DNA of 64,000 bases from Halorubrum sodomense (GCF_900111935.1 NZ_FOYN01000002.1:853373-917372); one strand, 5' to 3'. Counted from the stretch's first letter, positions 32,428-40,997 are shown. Made by a program: numbers and translations. Notes: generated from the letters alone by a model not told the origin.

Positions 32428-33010
32428 TTCGCGTCTCGCGCGCCGACGCTCGGATGCGCCGAGCGGTCCGGCCGCTCGCGAGGAGGCGTCGAGACAGCGA
32501 GAACGCCGCGCCGCCCGAGGGGGTCGGGGCGGCGCGGCCGTGGCCCGTCACATGACAAGCGGTCGCGGCGGCGGTCTCGGACCAGAGGCGATTCTGCGCT
32601 TGGCGCGTCGGAGACGCGTTTCACACGGTAGCCGCGACGGAACGCCGATCGGGATGACGGCCGCGCCGAGTCGTCGTGGGGGTGACGACCGGCGGGACCT
32701 TCGCCGCCCGGCACGGGCTTCGACCGGGCACGCACCGCCGAGGGATTCGATCCCCGCCGTCTCGGCACGCGGGCGGTGTCATCACGCTCAGATTGAAGTC
32801 CGAACACGTATTTAGTCTTTTTCCTTATATAGTTGTGTTGTCTCCCGATTTCTTGTGTGTCTCATGATAGTATTCGAGGGTATCAGAGACGTATGTCTGA
32901 TTAATATCGGAATAATTCACCGGTTCTAGCGAGCGACTGGAGGCGCCGAATCGCCGCTCCGTCACCGTTTCGGAACCCTTATTTTTCCGTCCGGGAATTG
33001 AAGCATGCGT
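32428..33010. other. Gap with AT-rich island before tRNA-Thr
   Basis: 583 bp without a convincing gene. 32428-32795 is GC-rich with no codon bias in any frame. 32796-32930 is strikingly AT-rich for this genome and contains, on the minus strand, a 31-codon frame (32825-32920, GTG start, MNYSDINQTYVSDTLEYYHE) with foreign-looking codons, possibly a gene fragment. CTTATTTTT at 32979-32987 is the likely TATA box of the tRNA. Confidence 0.5.
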
Positions 33011-33083
33011 GCCGGAGTAGCTCAGCTGGCAGAGCGATTCCTTCGTAAGGAATAGGTCGAGGGTTCAAATCCCTCCTCCGGCT
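33011..33083 (+). tRNA. tRNA-Thr (anticodon CGU)
   Basis: 73-nt cloverleaf. Acceptor GCCGGAG pairs with CTCCGGC, discriminator U. D-arm AGCTCAGCTGGCAGAGC. Anticodon stem ATTCC/GGAAT with loop TTCGTAA, anticodon CGT. T-arm GAGGG/CCCTC with TTCAAAT loop. CCA is not encoded. A TATA-like CTTATTTTT lies about 28 bp upstream, and TCTTTTC directly downstream may serve as terminator. No intron. Confidence 0.95.
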
Positions 33084-33198
33084 CTTTTCACCGACCGCCG
33101 CCGAACCGAGGAGCCTCGACTCGGGCGCCGTCGCACTCCCGTCTTTCCCCGATCGACTACGTCCGATCGTTCGGTCACCGGAACTCGATATAGTATTC

Positions 33199-33255
33199 AT
33201 ATTATCCAAATAATATTAGGAATGTGATTATCTACCACGGGAGCGTGTGTAGATA
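33199..33255. promoter_or_regulatory. Two inverted repeats before the mini zinc-ribbon gene
   Basis: ATATTAT (33199-33205) / ATAATAT (33210-33216) with a CCAA spacer, and TATCTAC (33229-33235) / GTAGATA (33249-33255). The second ends one base before the ATG at 33257. The first may contain the TATA box. The second would be an operator or a 5'-leader hairpin that hides the start codon. Confidence 0.5.
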
Positions 33256-33256
33256 T

Positions 33257-33388
33257 ATGCGACCAAAATACGACTGTGACGGCGAAGAAGTGTACGAGTG
33301 TTTCGAATGCGGTCGTCGGACCGGCTCGCCGGGCGAGTGCGAATGCGGGGGTGAACTCCACCACCTCGGGCGCTCGCGGGACCTGTGA
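33257..33388 (+). CDS. Mini rubrerythrin-like zinc-ribbon protein
   Basis: 43 residues, too short for standard ORF lists: MRPKYDCDGEEVYECFECGR, then CECGGELHHLGRSRDL. The pairs CFEC and CECG form a rubredoxin-type zinc or iron knuckle, as in the many haloarchaeal 'rubrerythrin-like domain' small proteins. Codons are less GC-biased in the first third. The gene lies between tRNA-Thr and the membrane-anchored regulator, behind two inverted repeats. Confidence 0.7.
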   Translation: MRPKYDCDGEEVYECFECGRRTGSPGECECGGELHHLGRSRDL

Positions 33389-33427
33389 CCGGCGGACTCG
33401 ACCGACCTCGGACGGTCGTCGGTTCGG

Positions 33428-34642
33428 TCAGTTGTCCCCGGTAGCGTCGGCCTCGTCGCTCCCGTCGTCGGAGTCTCTCTCGGCTCCCTCGCCGTCGCCC
33501 GCGTCCGCCTCGGGGTCGTAGCCGGGGAGCGAGAGGACGTTCTCGCGGCCCAGTCGGAACCCGTCGAGGTCGCCCTCGTCGCGGAGTCCGGTCACCACCT
33601 GGCTCGTCTTCGCGGCGGTCCAGTCCAACTCCTCGGCCACCCGCTTCTGTTTCATCCGCCCGCCCCGCGACTCGATCAGCCGAAGCACCTGTTCCTCGTT
33701 GCTCAACAGGTCGCTGTCGACGGGCGGCGTCTCGGCCGACCCGCGCTCCGATTCGCCGCCGTCCGCGTCGCCGCCGTCGCGCTCCGCCCCGTCGCTCGCG
33801 GCCGCGCCGACGGTCGCCGCGTCCGCCGCCTCGCCCGCGGTCGCCTCGCTCTCGGTCGCCGTCTCTTCGCTCCCGGCCGCGACGACTCCCGCGCCCGCGT
33901 CGTCCTCGTCGCCCCGCCGACGATACGCGACGGCCCCCCCGGCGACGACGAGCAGGCCGAAGAGCGCGACCGCTCCGGCGGTCGGCAGCCCGGAGAGCGG
34001 GCCCGCGGGGGCGACCGTGAGCCGCGGCTGCCCGGCCGAGAAGTCGACCGGGCCGTTCCAGACGACGGACTGCTCGCGCACCTCGTCCGGGTCCGGCGTC
34101 GTCTCTTCCAGGCGGTACCCCTCGGGCCACGAGACGATGAGCGACGAGGAGCCGTCTAAGAACAGCCCGCCGACCGCGTCGCCGACCCGGAGTCGGTCGC
34201 CGTCGACGGCGGCGAAGTTCGTCCACTCGAACCGATAGGTCAACACGCCGTACGCCTGGGGGAGCTCGCGGCGCTCGGCGGTCACGGTCACGTTCGACAC
34301 CGTCATGTTTCGGCCCGTTGCCGACTCGGCGGTCGCCGCGGTCGAGACCATCCGCTCGCGGAAGCGGCTCGTGTACGCGTCGGTGTCGCTCTCGACGTCC
34401 GCGCGGAGTCCCTCGAACGCCCGTTCCTCCTCGTCGGTTGCGAGTCGGATCCGGTACTCCACGGTCCACTGCGCGTCGCCGTCCGGTTGGACCGCGACCG
34501 CCAGCGACACGTCGTCCGGTTCGACGTCCATCTGCGCGAAGCCGCCCTCGAACGGGACCGCGCCCGCGCCGCCGGCACCGAGCGCGAGACCGGCGACTCC
34601 GAGGAGGGCGACGACGACGAGGAGAACCGACGCTCGCTGCAC
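33428..34642 (-). CDS. Membrane-anchored winged-helix regulator with surface domain
   Basis: 404 residues. Signal or anchor helix (residues 1-28), then an extracytoplasmic beta domain of about 190 residues (SLAVAVQPDGDAQWTVEYRI, VLTYRFEWTNFAAV), a membrane helix (AGAVALFGLLVVAGGAVAY, about residues 228-247), an acidic low-complexity linker, and a C-terminal winged helix: LLSNEEQVLRLIESRGGRMK, then RVAEELDWTAAKTSQVVTGL. The layout of outside sensor, one helix and inside DNA-binding domain suggests a one-component membrane sensor-regulator. It is likely paired with the secreted protein encoded just upstream. Confidence 0.83.
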   Translation of the reverse strand: MQRASVLLVVVALLGVAGLALGAGGAGAVPFEGGFAQMDVEPDDVSLAVAVQPDGDAQWTVEYRIRLATDEEERAFEGLRADVESDTDAYTSRFRERMVSTAATAESATGRNMTVSNVTVTAERRELPQAYGVLTYRFEWTNFAAVDGDRLRVGDAVGGLFLDGSSSLIVSWPEGYRLEETTPDPDEVREQSVVWNGPVDFSAGQPRLTVAPAGPLSGLPTAGAVALFGLLVVAGGAVAYRRRGDEDDAGAGVVAAGSEETATESEATAGEAADAATVGAAASDGAERDGGDADGGESERGSAETPPVDSDLLSNEEQVLRLIESRGGRMKQKRVAEELDWTAAKTSQVVTGLRDEGDLDGFRLGRENVLSLPGYDPEADAGDGEGAERDSDDGSDEADATGDN

Positions 34643-34750
34643 GGATCACGTCACGCGGAGAGCCGATAAATTCCTTCTCATCCGCGACGGCTCCGATACC
34701 CCGGCGCGGGTCGAACTGCGCCGCGTTCCGAGCCCACCGCGCGGCATCGC

Positions 34751-35821
34751 TCACCCACCGAGTCGCGGCCCGGCGTCGCCGTTCGAGCCGTTCCCCTCGG
34801 AACGGTCACCGCCCGGACCGCCCGGACCGGTCTCCCCGTCGGCGTCGTCTCCGGAGTCGGGCGGGGCGCCCGTCGACGCGTTTCCGGAATCGTCGTCGGT
34901 CGCGGTACCGTTTCCGGGCGGGTCAGACGAGTCGGAGCCGTCCGCGGTATCGGTCTCCGAGCCGTTTTCGGCACTCTCTCCGGCGGGACCGTTCGGTCCG
35001 GGGACGCCGCTCGATCCGTTCCCGGGGCCCGTCTCCGACGGTCCCGTCGACCCGTTTCCCGAACCGGCGCTGGGCGTACCGGCTGCTCCGGCTCCCGGCG
35101 GTCCGACCGATCCGTTCCCGGGGCCACCCCCGGACGAGCCGTTCTCGGGTGGGCCGGCGTCGCCCGGCGGTCCGCGCTCGGTCCCGTTCCCTGGCGGCCC
35201 GCGCCGTCCGGGTCCGATCGGCCCCCCGACGCCCCCGCCGGCAACGCTGCGGGCGATTGCGGCGACCTCGGGGCCGCTGAGCTCGTTCGCGCGCTCGCGT
35301 AGCGCCGCCAACCGCTCGGGGTCGACGCCGCGCTCGTCCCGGACGGCGGCCGGGAGCGACGCGACGACGCTCGCGCTCCGGTTCAGCGTCCGGGAGAGCG
35401 TCTCGATCCGCGCGGTCGTCCTCGCCATCCGGGCGGCGTACTCGCCCCGGCTCAGCTCGCCGGCCTCGCGCCGCTCGCGGAGCTCCTGCTGCCGCTGCTC
35501 CAGCTCCGCGAGGCGCTCTTCGGTTCGGTTCAGCCGGTCCGCGACGACGTCGGCGCGGCTCTCGTTGGTCTCGGACCGTCTGAGCGCCACCTCGAAGGCG
35601 CGCGACTCGACTTCTCCCTCGATTTCGGCGCCCTGAACCCCGACGACGCCGGCGAGACGCTCACCGGGACTGAGGTCGAGCGAGGCGTTCGCGCCGCTCC
35701 CGTTCGTCGTCGTCGGGTCGAGCTGTGCGGTCACCGTTCCCGCCGGTGCGCCGGCGACGGCGACGGCGATCACCGCCGCGGCGACGGCCGCCGCGAGGAG
35801 ACTCGCGATCCATCGGTTCAT
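34751..35821 (-). CDS. Secreted coiled-coil protein with collagen-like, sequon-rich tail
   Basis: 356 residues from the ATG at 35819-35821. Signal peptide (residues 1-32), then a helical region (residues 60-165) with a coiled coil (LNRTEERLAELEQRQQELRE) resembling haloarchaeal DUF7096 proteins. From about residue 190 to the end the chain is Gly/Pro/Asn/Ser-rich with GPP and PGNGS units and at least ten N-G-S/T sequons, so it should be heavily N-glycosylated and extended. There is no C-terminal anchor. It is 108 bp upstream of the membrane regulator on the same strand, a pairing that suggests the regulator senses this surface protein or its state. Confidence 0.75.
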   Translation of the reverse strand: MNRWIASLLAAAVAAAVIAVAVAGAPAGTVTAQLDPTTTNGSGANASLDLSPGERLAGVVGVQGAEIEGEVESRAFEVALRRSETNESRADVVADRLNRTEERLAELEQRQQELRERREAGELSRGEYAARMARTTARIETLSRTLNRSASVVASLPAAVRDERGVDPERLAALRERANELSGPEVAAIARSVAGGGVGGPIGPGRRGPPGNGTERGPPGDAGPPENGSSGGGPGNGSVGPPGAGAAGTPSAGSGNGSTGPSETGPGNGSSGVPGPNGPAGESAENGSETDTADGSDSSDPPGNGTATDDDSGNASTGAPPDSGDDADGETGPGGPGGDRSEGNGSNGDAGPRLGG

Positions 35822-35958
35822 CACCAGTCCGTACGCGTCCCTCACCTATATATCCGGAACTCCGTTAAGCCGGATCAACGCGGATTAATCGGGGGACGTG
35901 ACGGGGACGGGGTGATATTCGGAAACGTGCGTCGCCGCGGGATCCCCCTCGTCCCGCG

Positions 35959-37434
35959 TCAGTACGTCTTCGCGAAGTACGCGGTCCGCTCGGCGTCGTC
36001 GTCGCACATCGCGCACGTCTCGTCGCCGTCACCGTCGACGAGCGGGTCGTCGTCCTCGAAGGGGACCATCACGATCTCGGCGGCCAGCGGCTCCTTGATC
36101 GGTTCCTCACAGGCCTCGTCGCCGCACCACGGCGCCTTCACGTAGCCGCCGTGCTGGCCGAGCGTCCCGAGGATCTCGGCGCGGTCGTCGGCCTCGCGCA
36201 CGCCGTCGTCGAGGGTCTCCTCGGCGGTCGCGTACAGCTTGGCGTAGATCTCGTCGAACCCGTCGCGGACGGCGTCTGCGACGCCGTCGCGGTCGACCTC
36301 GATCGTCTCGCCGTCGGGGCGGTGAACGAGGGTGAGCTCGCCGTCGTCGACCTCGTGGGGCCCGATTTCGATCCGGAGCGGGACGCCGTTCAGCTCGTGT
36401 TCGTTGAACTTGAACCCGGGGTTGCGCTCGTCGCGGTCGTCGAGCTCGACGCGGATTCCGGCCTCGTCAAGGTCCTCGGCCACGCCCTCGGCGTACTCCA
36501 GCACGTCGTCTTTCGTGTCCTCCTGCCAGATGGGGACGACGACGACCTGCGTGGGCGCGACCGTGTGCGGGAGGACGAGCCCCTGCTCGTCGGAGTGGGT
36601 CATGATCAGCGCGCCGAGCGCCCGCCACGAGAGCCCCCACGAGGTGGTGTGTGCGGTCCGCTCCTCCTCGTCCTCGTCGGAGTAGGTGATGTCGAACGCC
36701 TCCGCGAACGACTGTCCGAGGTGGTGGGAGGTGCCCGCCTGGACCGACTTCCCGTCGGGCATCAGCGCCTCGACGGTCGTCGTGGTGTCCGCGCCGGGGA
36801 ACTTGTCGTGGTCGGGCTTCTGTCCCTTGAGGACCGGGAGCGCCAGCAGGTCCTCGTAGACGGACTCGTACTGGTCGAGCCGCGTCAGCGTCTCGTCCCA
36901 CGCGTCCTCGCTGGTCGCGTGCGCGGTGTGGCCCTCCTGCCAGAGGAACTCCTTCGTGCGGAAGAACGGCTTCGTCTCGGTCGCCTCCCACCGGACGACG
37001 GAACACCACTGGTTCACGCGCAGCGGGAGGTCCCGGTGGCTCCGCACCCACTGGCTGATGTACGGGGTGATGATCGACTCGGAGGTGGGCCGGACGGCGA
37101 GGCGCTCCTCGAGCTCCTTGTTCCCCGCCTCCTCGACCCACGCCACCTCGGGGTCGAACCCCTCCACGATGTCCTTCTCCCGTTCGAGGTACGACTCGGG
37201 AATGAACAGCGGGAAGTAGGCGTTCTGGACTCCGGTCTCCTTGAACTTCGCGTCGAGGAACCCCTGGAGCCGCTCCCAGACGGCGTACGCTCGCGGGCGG
37301 GTGACGATGAAGCCGCTCATGCCCTCCGGTCCGTAGTCGGCTAGCCCCGCCTTCCGTACGACCTCGGCGTACCACTCGCCGGTGTTGTGCGTCTTGGACT
37401 CGGTGATGCCGAGCTCTTGGTCGTCGTCGCTCAT
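35959..37434 (-). CDS. proS: Prolyl-tRNA synthetase, archaeal/eukaryotic type
   Basis: 491-residue class II synthetase charging tRNA-Pro. Start at ATG 37432-37434 (MSDDDQELGITESKTHNTGE). Motif 1 region GMSGFIVTRPRAYAVWERLQ; YFPLFIPESYLEREK; RPTSESIITPYISQWVRSHR; motif 2 NQWCSVVRWEATETKPFFRT followed by KEFLWQEGHTAHAT; anticodon-binding domain VVVPIWQED; C-terminal zinc domain with CGDEACEE and CAMC. The C-terminal Tyr (FAKTY) is characteristic of this type. No bacterial-type editing insertion is present. Confidence 0.96.
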   Translation of the reverse strand: MSDDDQELGITESKTHNTGEWYAEVVRKAGLADYGPEGMSGFIVTRPRAYAVWERLQGFLDAKFKETGVQNAYFPLFIPESYLEREKDIVEGFDPEVAWVEEAGNKELEERLAVRPTSESIITPYISQWVRSHRDLPLRVNQWCSVVRWEATETKPFFRTKEFLWQEGHTAHATSEDAWDETLTRLDQYESVYEDLLALPVLKGQKPDHDKFPGADTTTTVEALMPDGKSVQAGTSHHLGQSFAEAFDITYSDEDEEERTAHTTSWGLSWRALGALIMTHSDEQGLVLPHTVAPTQVVVVPIWQEDTKDDVLEYAEGVAEDLDEAGIRVELDDRDERNPGFKFNEHELNGVPLRIEIGPHEVDDGELTLVHRPDGETIEVDRDGVADAVRDGFDEIYAKLYATAEETLDDGVREADDRAEILGTLGQHGGYVKAPWCGDEACEEPIKEPLAAEIVMVPFEDDDPLVDGDGDETCAMCDDDAERTAYFAKTY

Positions 37435-37705
37435 TACTCTCGAAAGCGGGTGTCGCGGGCTTAAAAGGTCCGAACCCGACCGCCGCGTCGGGGCGGCGGC
37501 CATGCGCGCCCCGCTCTCGCTCGCGGACGCATCGCGTCGGCGGTCCCGGTCGGACCGGTCGTCCTCCCGGCGCGCCGTCCGCTTCGGTTGGCTCCGATTA
37601 CTCCTCATAAATATCGCCGGTAAGGCCCGCTTTCGGCGTAAAACGAGCGAAATCCGGTGTGAACGGTCGTCGGGGTACTTGTCCGTCCCACCTGTGGGTC
37701 GACGC

Positions 37706-37804
37706 ATGAGGTTCCCGACGAAACGGACCGTCCTACTCATCGCAGCGGCCCTCGTGCTGTCGGCGTTCGCGGCGACGATCGTCCAGCAGGCGCTCGCGGT
37801 GTGA
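37706..37804 (+). CDS. Possible 32-residue single-helix membrane peptide
   Basis: ATG to TGA, 33 codons: MRFPTKRTVLLIAAALVLSA, then FAATIVQQALAV. A positively charged start followed by a single hydrophobic helix, i.e. an inside-to-outside membrane peptide or a cleaved signal-like peptide. High-GC3 codons support coding. An upstream ATAAATA (about 37607-37613) could be a promoter about 95 bp away. No family recognised. Confidence 0.5.
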   Translation: MRFPTKRTVLLIAAALVLSAFAATIVQQALAV

Positions 37805-37958
37805 CCGGGGCAATCGGGGAACGACGGGTCGCCGGAGCCCCTCCCCGGACGCCCGTCGGACCGTCGCGTCCGGAATCCGCCCGAACGCGTGACACGTTCA
37901 CATCCACCGATACCGTCGCCGGGGAAACGTTAACCGCCTCGCGTCGCCTACCTCGCCC

Positions 37959-38558
37959 ATGGACCTGTCGGGGCTGCGCCGACACACGCCGCGGTCGCTC
38001 GCCGGGCGGCGAGAGGCGGCGGTGCTGGCGCCCGTCATCGAGCGCGGCGGCGACGCCCACCTGCTGTTCACCAAGCGCGCCGCGCACCTCGGCGAACACC
38101 CCGGCCAGATGAGCTTCCCCGGCGGCGGCCGAGAGCCGATCGATCGGACGCTGACGGACACCGCGCTCCGCGAAGCCGACGAGGAGGTCGGAATGCGGGC
38201 GAACGAGGTGGACGTGATCGGCCGTCTCGACGACACGCGCACGTCGAGCAAGTACTCGGTCCGGCCGTTCGTCGGCGTCGCGTCCGACCGCGAGTACGTC
38301 CCCGACGAGTCGGAGGTCGCGGAGGTGGCGGTGCTTCCCGTCGACGCCCTCACCGACCCCGACAACTACGAGTCGGAGCGGCGGGTCGGCCACCCTGAGT
38401 ACGGCGATCACCGCGTCCACTACTTCCACGTCGACGGCTACACCGTCTGGGGCGTGACGGGGCGGATGGTCGTCCAACTGCTGGAGCGAACCACCGACTG
38501 GCGTGTCCCCGAGGAGCCGGATCGCGTCGTCGGGGCAGACGCGGAACTGCCGATTTGA
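37959..38558 (+). CDS. Nudix hydrolase, CoA-pyrophosphatase type
   Basis: 199 residues. The CoA-type signature LLFTKRAAHLGEHPGQMSFP is immediately followed by the Nudix box region (GGGREPIDRTLTDTALREAD, then EEVGM), giving the catalytic RExxEE-like helix (READEEVG). The family cleaves CoA and acyl-CoA into phosphopantetheine and 3',5'-ADP. In the box the residue usually Glu after GGxx is Pro/Asp-shifted, so substrate range may differ. The ATG at 37959 follows AAACGTTAACC at about 25 bp upstream as promoter. The next gene is co-oriented, 54 bp later. Confidence 0.87.
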   Translation: MDLSGLRRHTPRSLAGRREAAVLAPVIERGGDAHLLFTKRAAHLGEHPGQMSFPGGGREPIDRTLTDTALREADEEVGMRANEVDVIGRLDDTRTSSKYSVRPFVGVASDREYVPDESEVAEVAVLPVDALTDPDNYESERRVGHPEYGDHRVHYFHVDGYTVWGVTGRMVVQLLERTTDWRVPEEPDRVVGADAELPI

Positions 38559-38612
38559 GGGTCGTTAGCTCCGGATGGGTACTTTTACCACACGGGAGCA
38601 AAATCCATCGGC

Positions 38613-38960
38613 ATGGTCGACCTCGTCGAAAGCCTCCGCGCCGTCGACGGCGCGGAGGCCCGGGTGATAGCCCACCTCGGGTCCCTCGATTTCACCGTCG
38701 AGTACGTCCGGGACGACCTCGAGTCGCGGTACTCCGACCGGGACCTGGAGTCCGCGTACCGGCTGATCATGGCGAACCAGGTCACCGGCGACGAGTTCAA
38801 GCAGCTCATAGACGAGTCGTTCGAGGCCCAGACGCTCTTCTTCGAGAACGTCGTCGTGTTCGTGTTGCCCTCGGCCCGCTACGAGGCTATCTTCGCCTCG
38901 TTCGACCGGACCGAGCCGTTTCCCGTCCTCGACCTCATCGACGCCGCCGACCGGTCCTGA
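38613..38960 (+). CDS. Conserved-looking hypothetical protein
   Basis: 115 residues, acidic, mainly helical: MVDLVESLRAVDGAEARVIA, then FTVEYVRDDLESRYSDRDLE, RLIMANQVTGDEFKQLIDES, FFENVVVFVLPSARYEAIFA and LIDAADRS. No membrane segment, cysteines or recognised motif. It follows the Nudix gene at short distance, with TTTTACCACACGG (about 38582-38594) as possible promoter. It is the type of protein found as a single copy in haloarchaea. Function unknown. Confidence 0.7.
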   Translation: MVDLVESLRAVDGAEARVIAHLGSLDFTVEYVRDDLESRYSDRDLESAYRLIMANQVTGDEFKQLIDESFEAQTLFFENVVVFVLPSARYEAIFASFDRTEPFPVLDLIDAADRS

Positions 38961-38990
38961 CCGCGCGGCCCGCGGCTCCCGGACGGCCGT

Positions 38991-39452
38991 TCACTCGGCG
39001 GGCTCGACCGCCAGTCGGAGCGTCAGCTCGGCCTCGTCGGCCAGCGCGGCCACGAGGTCGCGGTCGAGATCGGCCGCGGCCGCGTCGCCGTCGACGAGGA
39101 CCGTCCGCTCGTCGTCGGTGTACTCGCTCGTGCGCCCCACCATCGAGCGGTCGTCGAGCAGGGCGAGGTCGGGGTGGCCGCGCCCGGTGACCGTTTCCGC
39201 GTACGTCTCGTCGCCCGCGTCGACGACGAGCGTCGCCTCGATCGTCGCGTCCGCGTCCCGGCACGCCTCCCGGAACGCGGCGGAGAAGTCCCGCGGGGTT
39301 CGGTCGGCCTCCACGCCGACGATACAGTCGCCGGCGGGCGTGAGCCAGTCGTCGGTCGTGAGTTCGAACGTGCTCGCGTGCTCGGCGGTCACGTTCTCGT
39401 GGCCGACCGCGCGGATCACCTCCACGAGGGGGTCGTCGGCGTCGTCGCTCAT
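38991..39452 (-). CDS. DUF371-family protein
   Basis: 153 residues from the ATG at 39450-39452. Pattern of the archaeal DUF371 family: VIRAVGHENVTAEHASTFEL, DWLTPAGDCIVGVEADRTPR, ETVTGRGHPDLALLDDRSMV and RTSEYTDDERTVLVDGDAAA. The GHENVTAxHxxTFE and GDCIVG(V/I)xAD patches are diagnostic from memory. Function unknown; members are beta-rich and confined to archaea. It is 82 bp upstream of the amidohydrolase-like gene's stop on the same strand order, with no sign of coupling. Confidence 0.82.
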   Translation of the reverse strand: MSDDADDPLVEVIRAVGHENVTAEHASTFELTTDDWLTPAGDCIVGVEADRTPRDFSAAFREACRDADATIEATLVVDAGDETYAETVTGRGHPDLALLDDRSMVGRTSEYTDDERTVLVDGDAAAADLDRDLVAALADEAELTLRLAVEPAE

Positions 39453-39534
39453 TACCGTGAAATCCGGCGCGCGCGACAAGTGGCCGTCGCTTCGGCGGCG
39501 CGGACCGGTGCCGGAGCCGTCGGCTCCCACCGCC

Positions 39535-40365
39535 TCAGACGTCGGCGCCCTCGGCGAGCGCGGGGACGAGGCGGGCGGGGTTCTTCGCCAGCACCCGGGC
39601 CATCAGGTCCTCGGAGACGTCGAGGGTGAGCACCTCCATCACGCCGACGTTGGGGTGGACGTCGGGCGCGCCGGAGCCGAAGAGGACGCGGTCGGGGTGT
39701 TCCAACACGCCGCGTTCCAGCACCTCGCGGTACCGGACCGCGCTCGTGTCGACGTACAGTCGGTCGTGTTCGTCCAGTAGGTCCAGCGTCCGATTCATCA
39801 GCTCGGCGTCCAGCGGGTACCCGCCGAAGCTCCCGAGGACGACCGGGAGGTCGTAGCCGAGCAGCTCCGTCTCGACCGCCTCGGGCGGGAACTCCCGCCC
39901 CGCGTGGACGAAGAGGGGGAGGTCGGCGTCCTCCAGCCGCCGGAGCACGTCCTCGTCCGGGAGCCCGTCGACGTGGGGCGCCAGCGTGAAGCCGTGGAAG
40001 CGGTCGTCGTAGGAGTACTGCTCGACGTCGTCCGGTCGGGTGTGGTGGTCGTCGCGCTCGGCGCGGAGGTTCCGGACGGCCGACACCGGGCCGGTACCCG
40101 GGTCGCGGGGACCGTTGAGGCGGGCGAACGCGACGAACGGGCGGTCGATCGCCAGCCGGGCGACGGCGTTGTTCGCGCGGAGGTAGCTCCGTCCGGCGGC
40201 GCGCTGGCCGGGGCTCGCCACGGCGCGGACGATCCCCGCCTGGAGCATCTCGCGTTCCAGTCGCTCCGGGGAGATGTCCCGCCCGTGGGTGGCGACCGAC
40301 GACTCGTCGGGGTCGAGAGTCGCGCGGGTGTCGACGATCCGGAAGTCGTGTTCAAGCCCGAGCAT
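39535..40365 (-). CDS. Amidohydrolase-like protein missing most metal ligands
   Basis: 276 residues with the COG2159-type barrel layout (VAFARLNGP, GFTLAPHVDGLPDEDVLRRL, LPLFVHAGREFPPEAV, PVVLGSFGGYPLDAELMNRT, LYVDTSAVRY, RVLFGSGAPDVHPNVGVMEV). The N-terminal HxH is replaced (RIVDTRATLD), the His of the strand-6 motif is replaced (VLGSFGGYP where HxGG is usual), and the Asp of LFGSD is Gly. Only the His in FVHAG remains. It therefore looks like a non-catalytic or metal-independent relative. It is intact with good codon bias, so it is not a decaying gene. Confidence 0.75.
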   Translation of the reverse strand: MLGLEHDFRIVDTRATLDPDESSVATHGRDISPERLEREMLQAGIVRAVASPGQRAAGRSYLRANNAVARLAIDRPFVAFARLNGPRDPGTGPVSAVRNLRAERDDHHTRPDDVEQYSYDDRFHGFTLAPHVDGLPDEDVLRRLEDADLPLFVHAGREFPPEAVETELLGYDLPVVLGSFGGYPLDAELMNRTLDLLDEHDRLYVDTSAVRYREVLERGVLEHPDRVLFGSGAPDVHPNVGVMEVLTLDVSEDLMARVLAKNPARLVPALAEGADV

Positions 40366-40529
40366 GGCGGCTCTCTACCGTCCCGTCTCGGGCGACCCGC
40401 ATGTGCCTGTCGGTCGCACGGCGGGTCGCCCCGCCCTCCCGGCTGCGAGCGCGACTCGACACCCCTCTCGGATGTGACGACGGCCCACGGCGCACGAAAA
40501 CTGAAGGTCGTCTGCCGTCGTGGGGCGAT

Positions 40530-40997
40530 ATGGAACTCGTCGAAGCGACCGAGAACGACCTCGGCGCCCTCGTCGACCGATGGTTCGGCCTCGCGACGGC
40601 GATGGAGCCGTACTCGGAGCTGAACGAGATCGTCTACGAGGACGCGACGGACGTTCCGGACGACGGCTTTCGCGCGCACCTCGAAGACCCGTCGATAACC
40701 GACTACCTCGTCGTCGTCGACGGCGAGACCGTCGGGTTCGTCACCCTCGAAACCGGCAGTCGTCCCTCCCGAAAGCGGTCCAGATACCTCAGCATCGTGA
40801 ACGTCGAAATCGACGCGGAACACCGAAACCGTGGGTACGGCACGGCGGTCGTGGAACGGGTGGAGGCGATGGCTCGCGACGAGGACCGCGACTACCTCAC
40901 GGTCTCGTGCGAGTGGCACAACGACGGCGCGCGACGGTTCTACCGCGACGCGGGGTTCGAGCCCAAACAGGTGACGTACGCGCGGCCCCTGGAGTGA
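40530..40997 (+). CDS. GNAT-family N-acetyltransferase
   Basis: 155 residues from the ATG at 40530 (MELVEATENDLGALVDRWFG). GNAT core: YLVVVDGETVGFVTLETG (strands 2-4), SIVNVEIDAEHRNRGYGTAV with the acetyl-CoA pyrophosphate loop RNRGYG, and YLTVSCEWHNDGARRFYRDA followed by GFEPKQVTYARPL. The acceptor is unknown. A high-A/T stretch ACGAAAACTGAAGG at about 40494-40507 may be the promoter. Confidence 0.86.
   Translation: MELVEATENDLGALVDRWFGLATAMEPYSELNEIVYEDATDVPDDGFRAHLEDPSITDYLVVVDGETVGFVTLETGSRPSRKRSRYLSIVNVEIDAEHRNRGYGTAVVERVEAMARDEDRDYLTVSCEWHNDGARRFYRDAGFEPKQVTYARPLE

Noticed and set aside
32258..32815. Overlapping basic ORFs on both strands after the 32038 gene
   Set aside because: Arg/Ala/Pro-rich composition, no codon bias at third positions, no recognisable domain.
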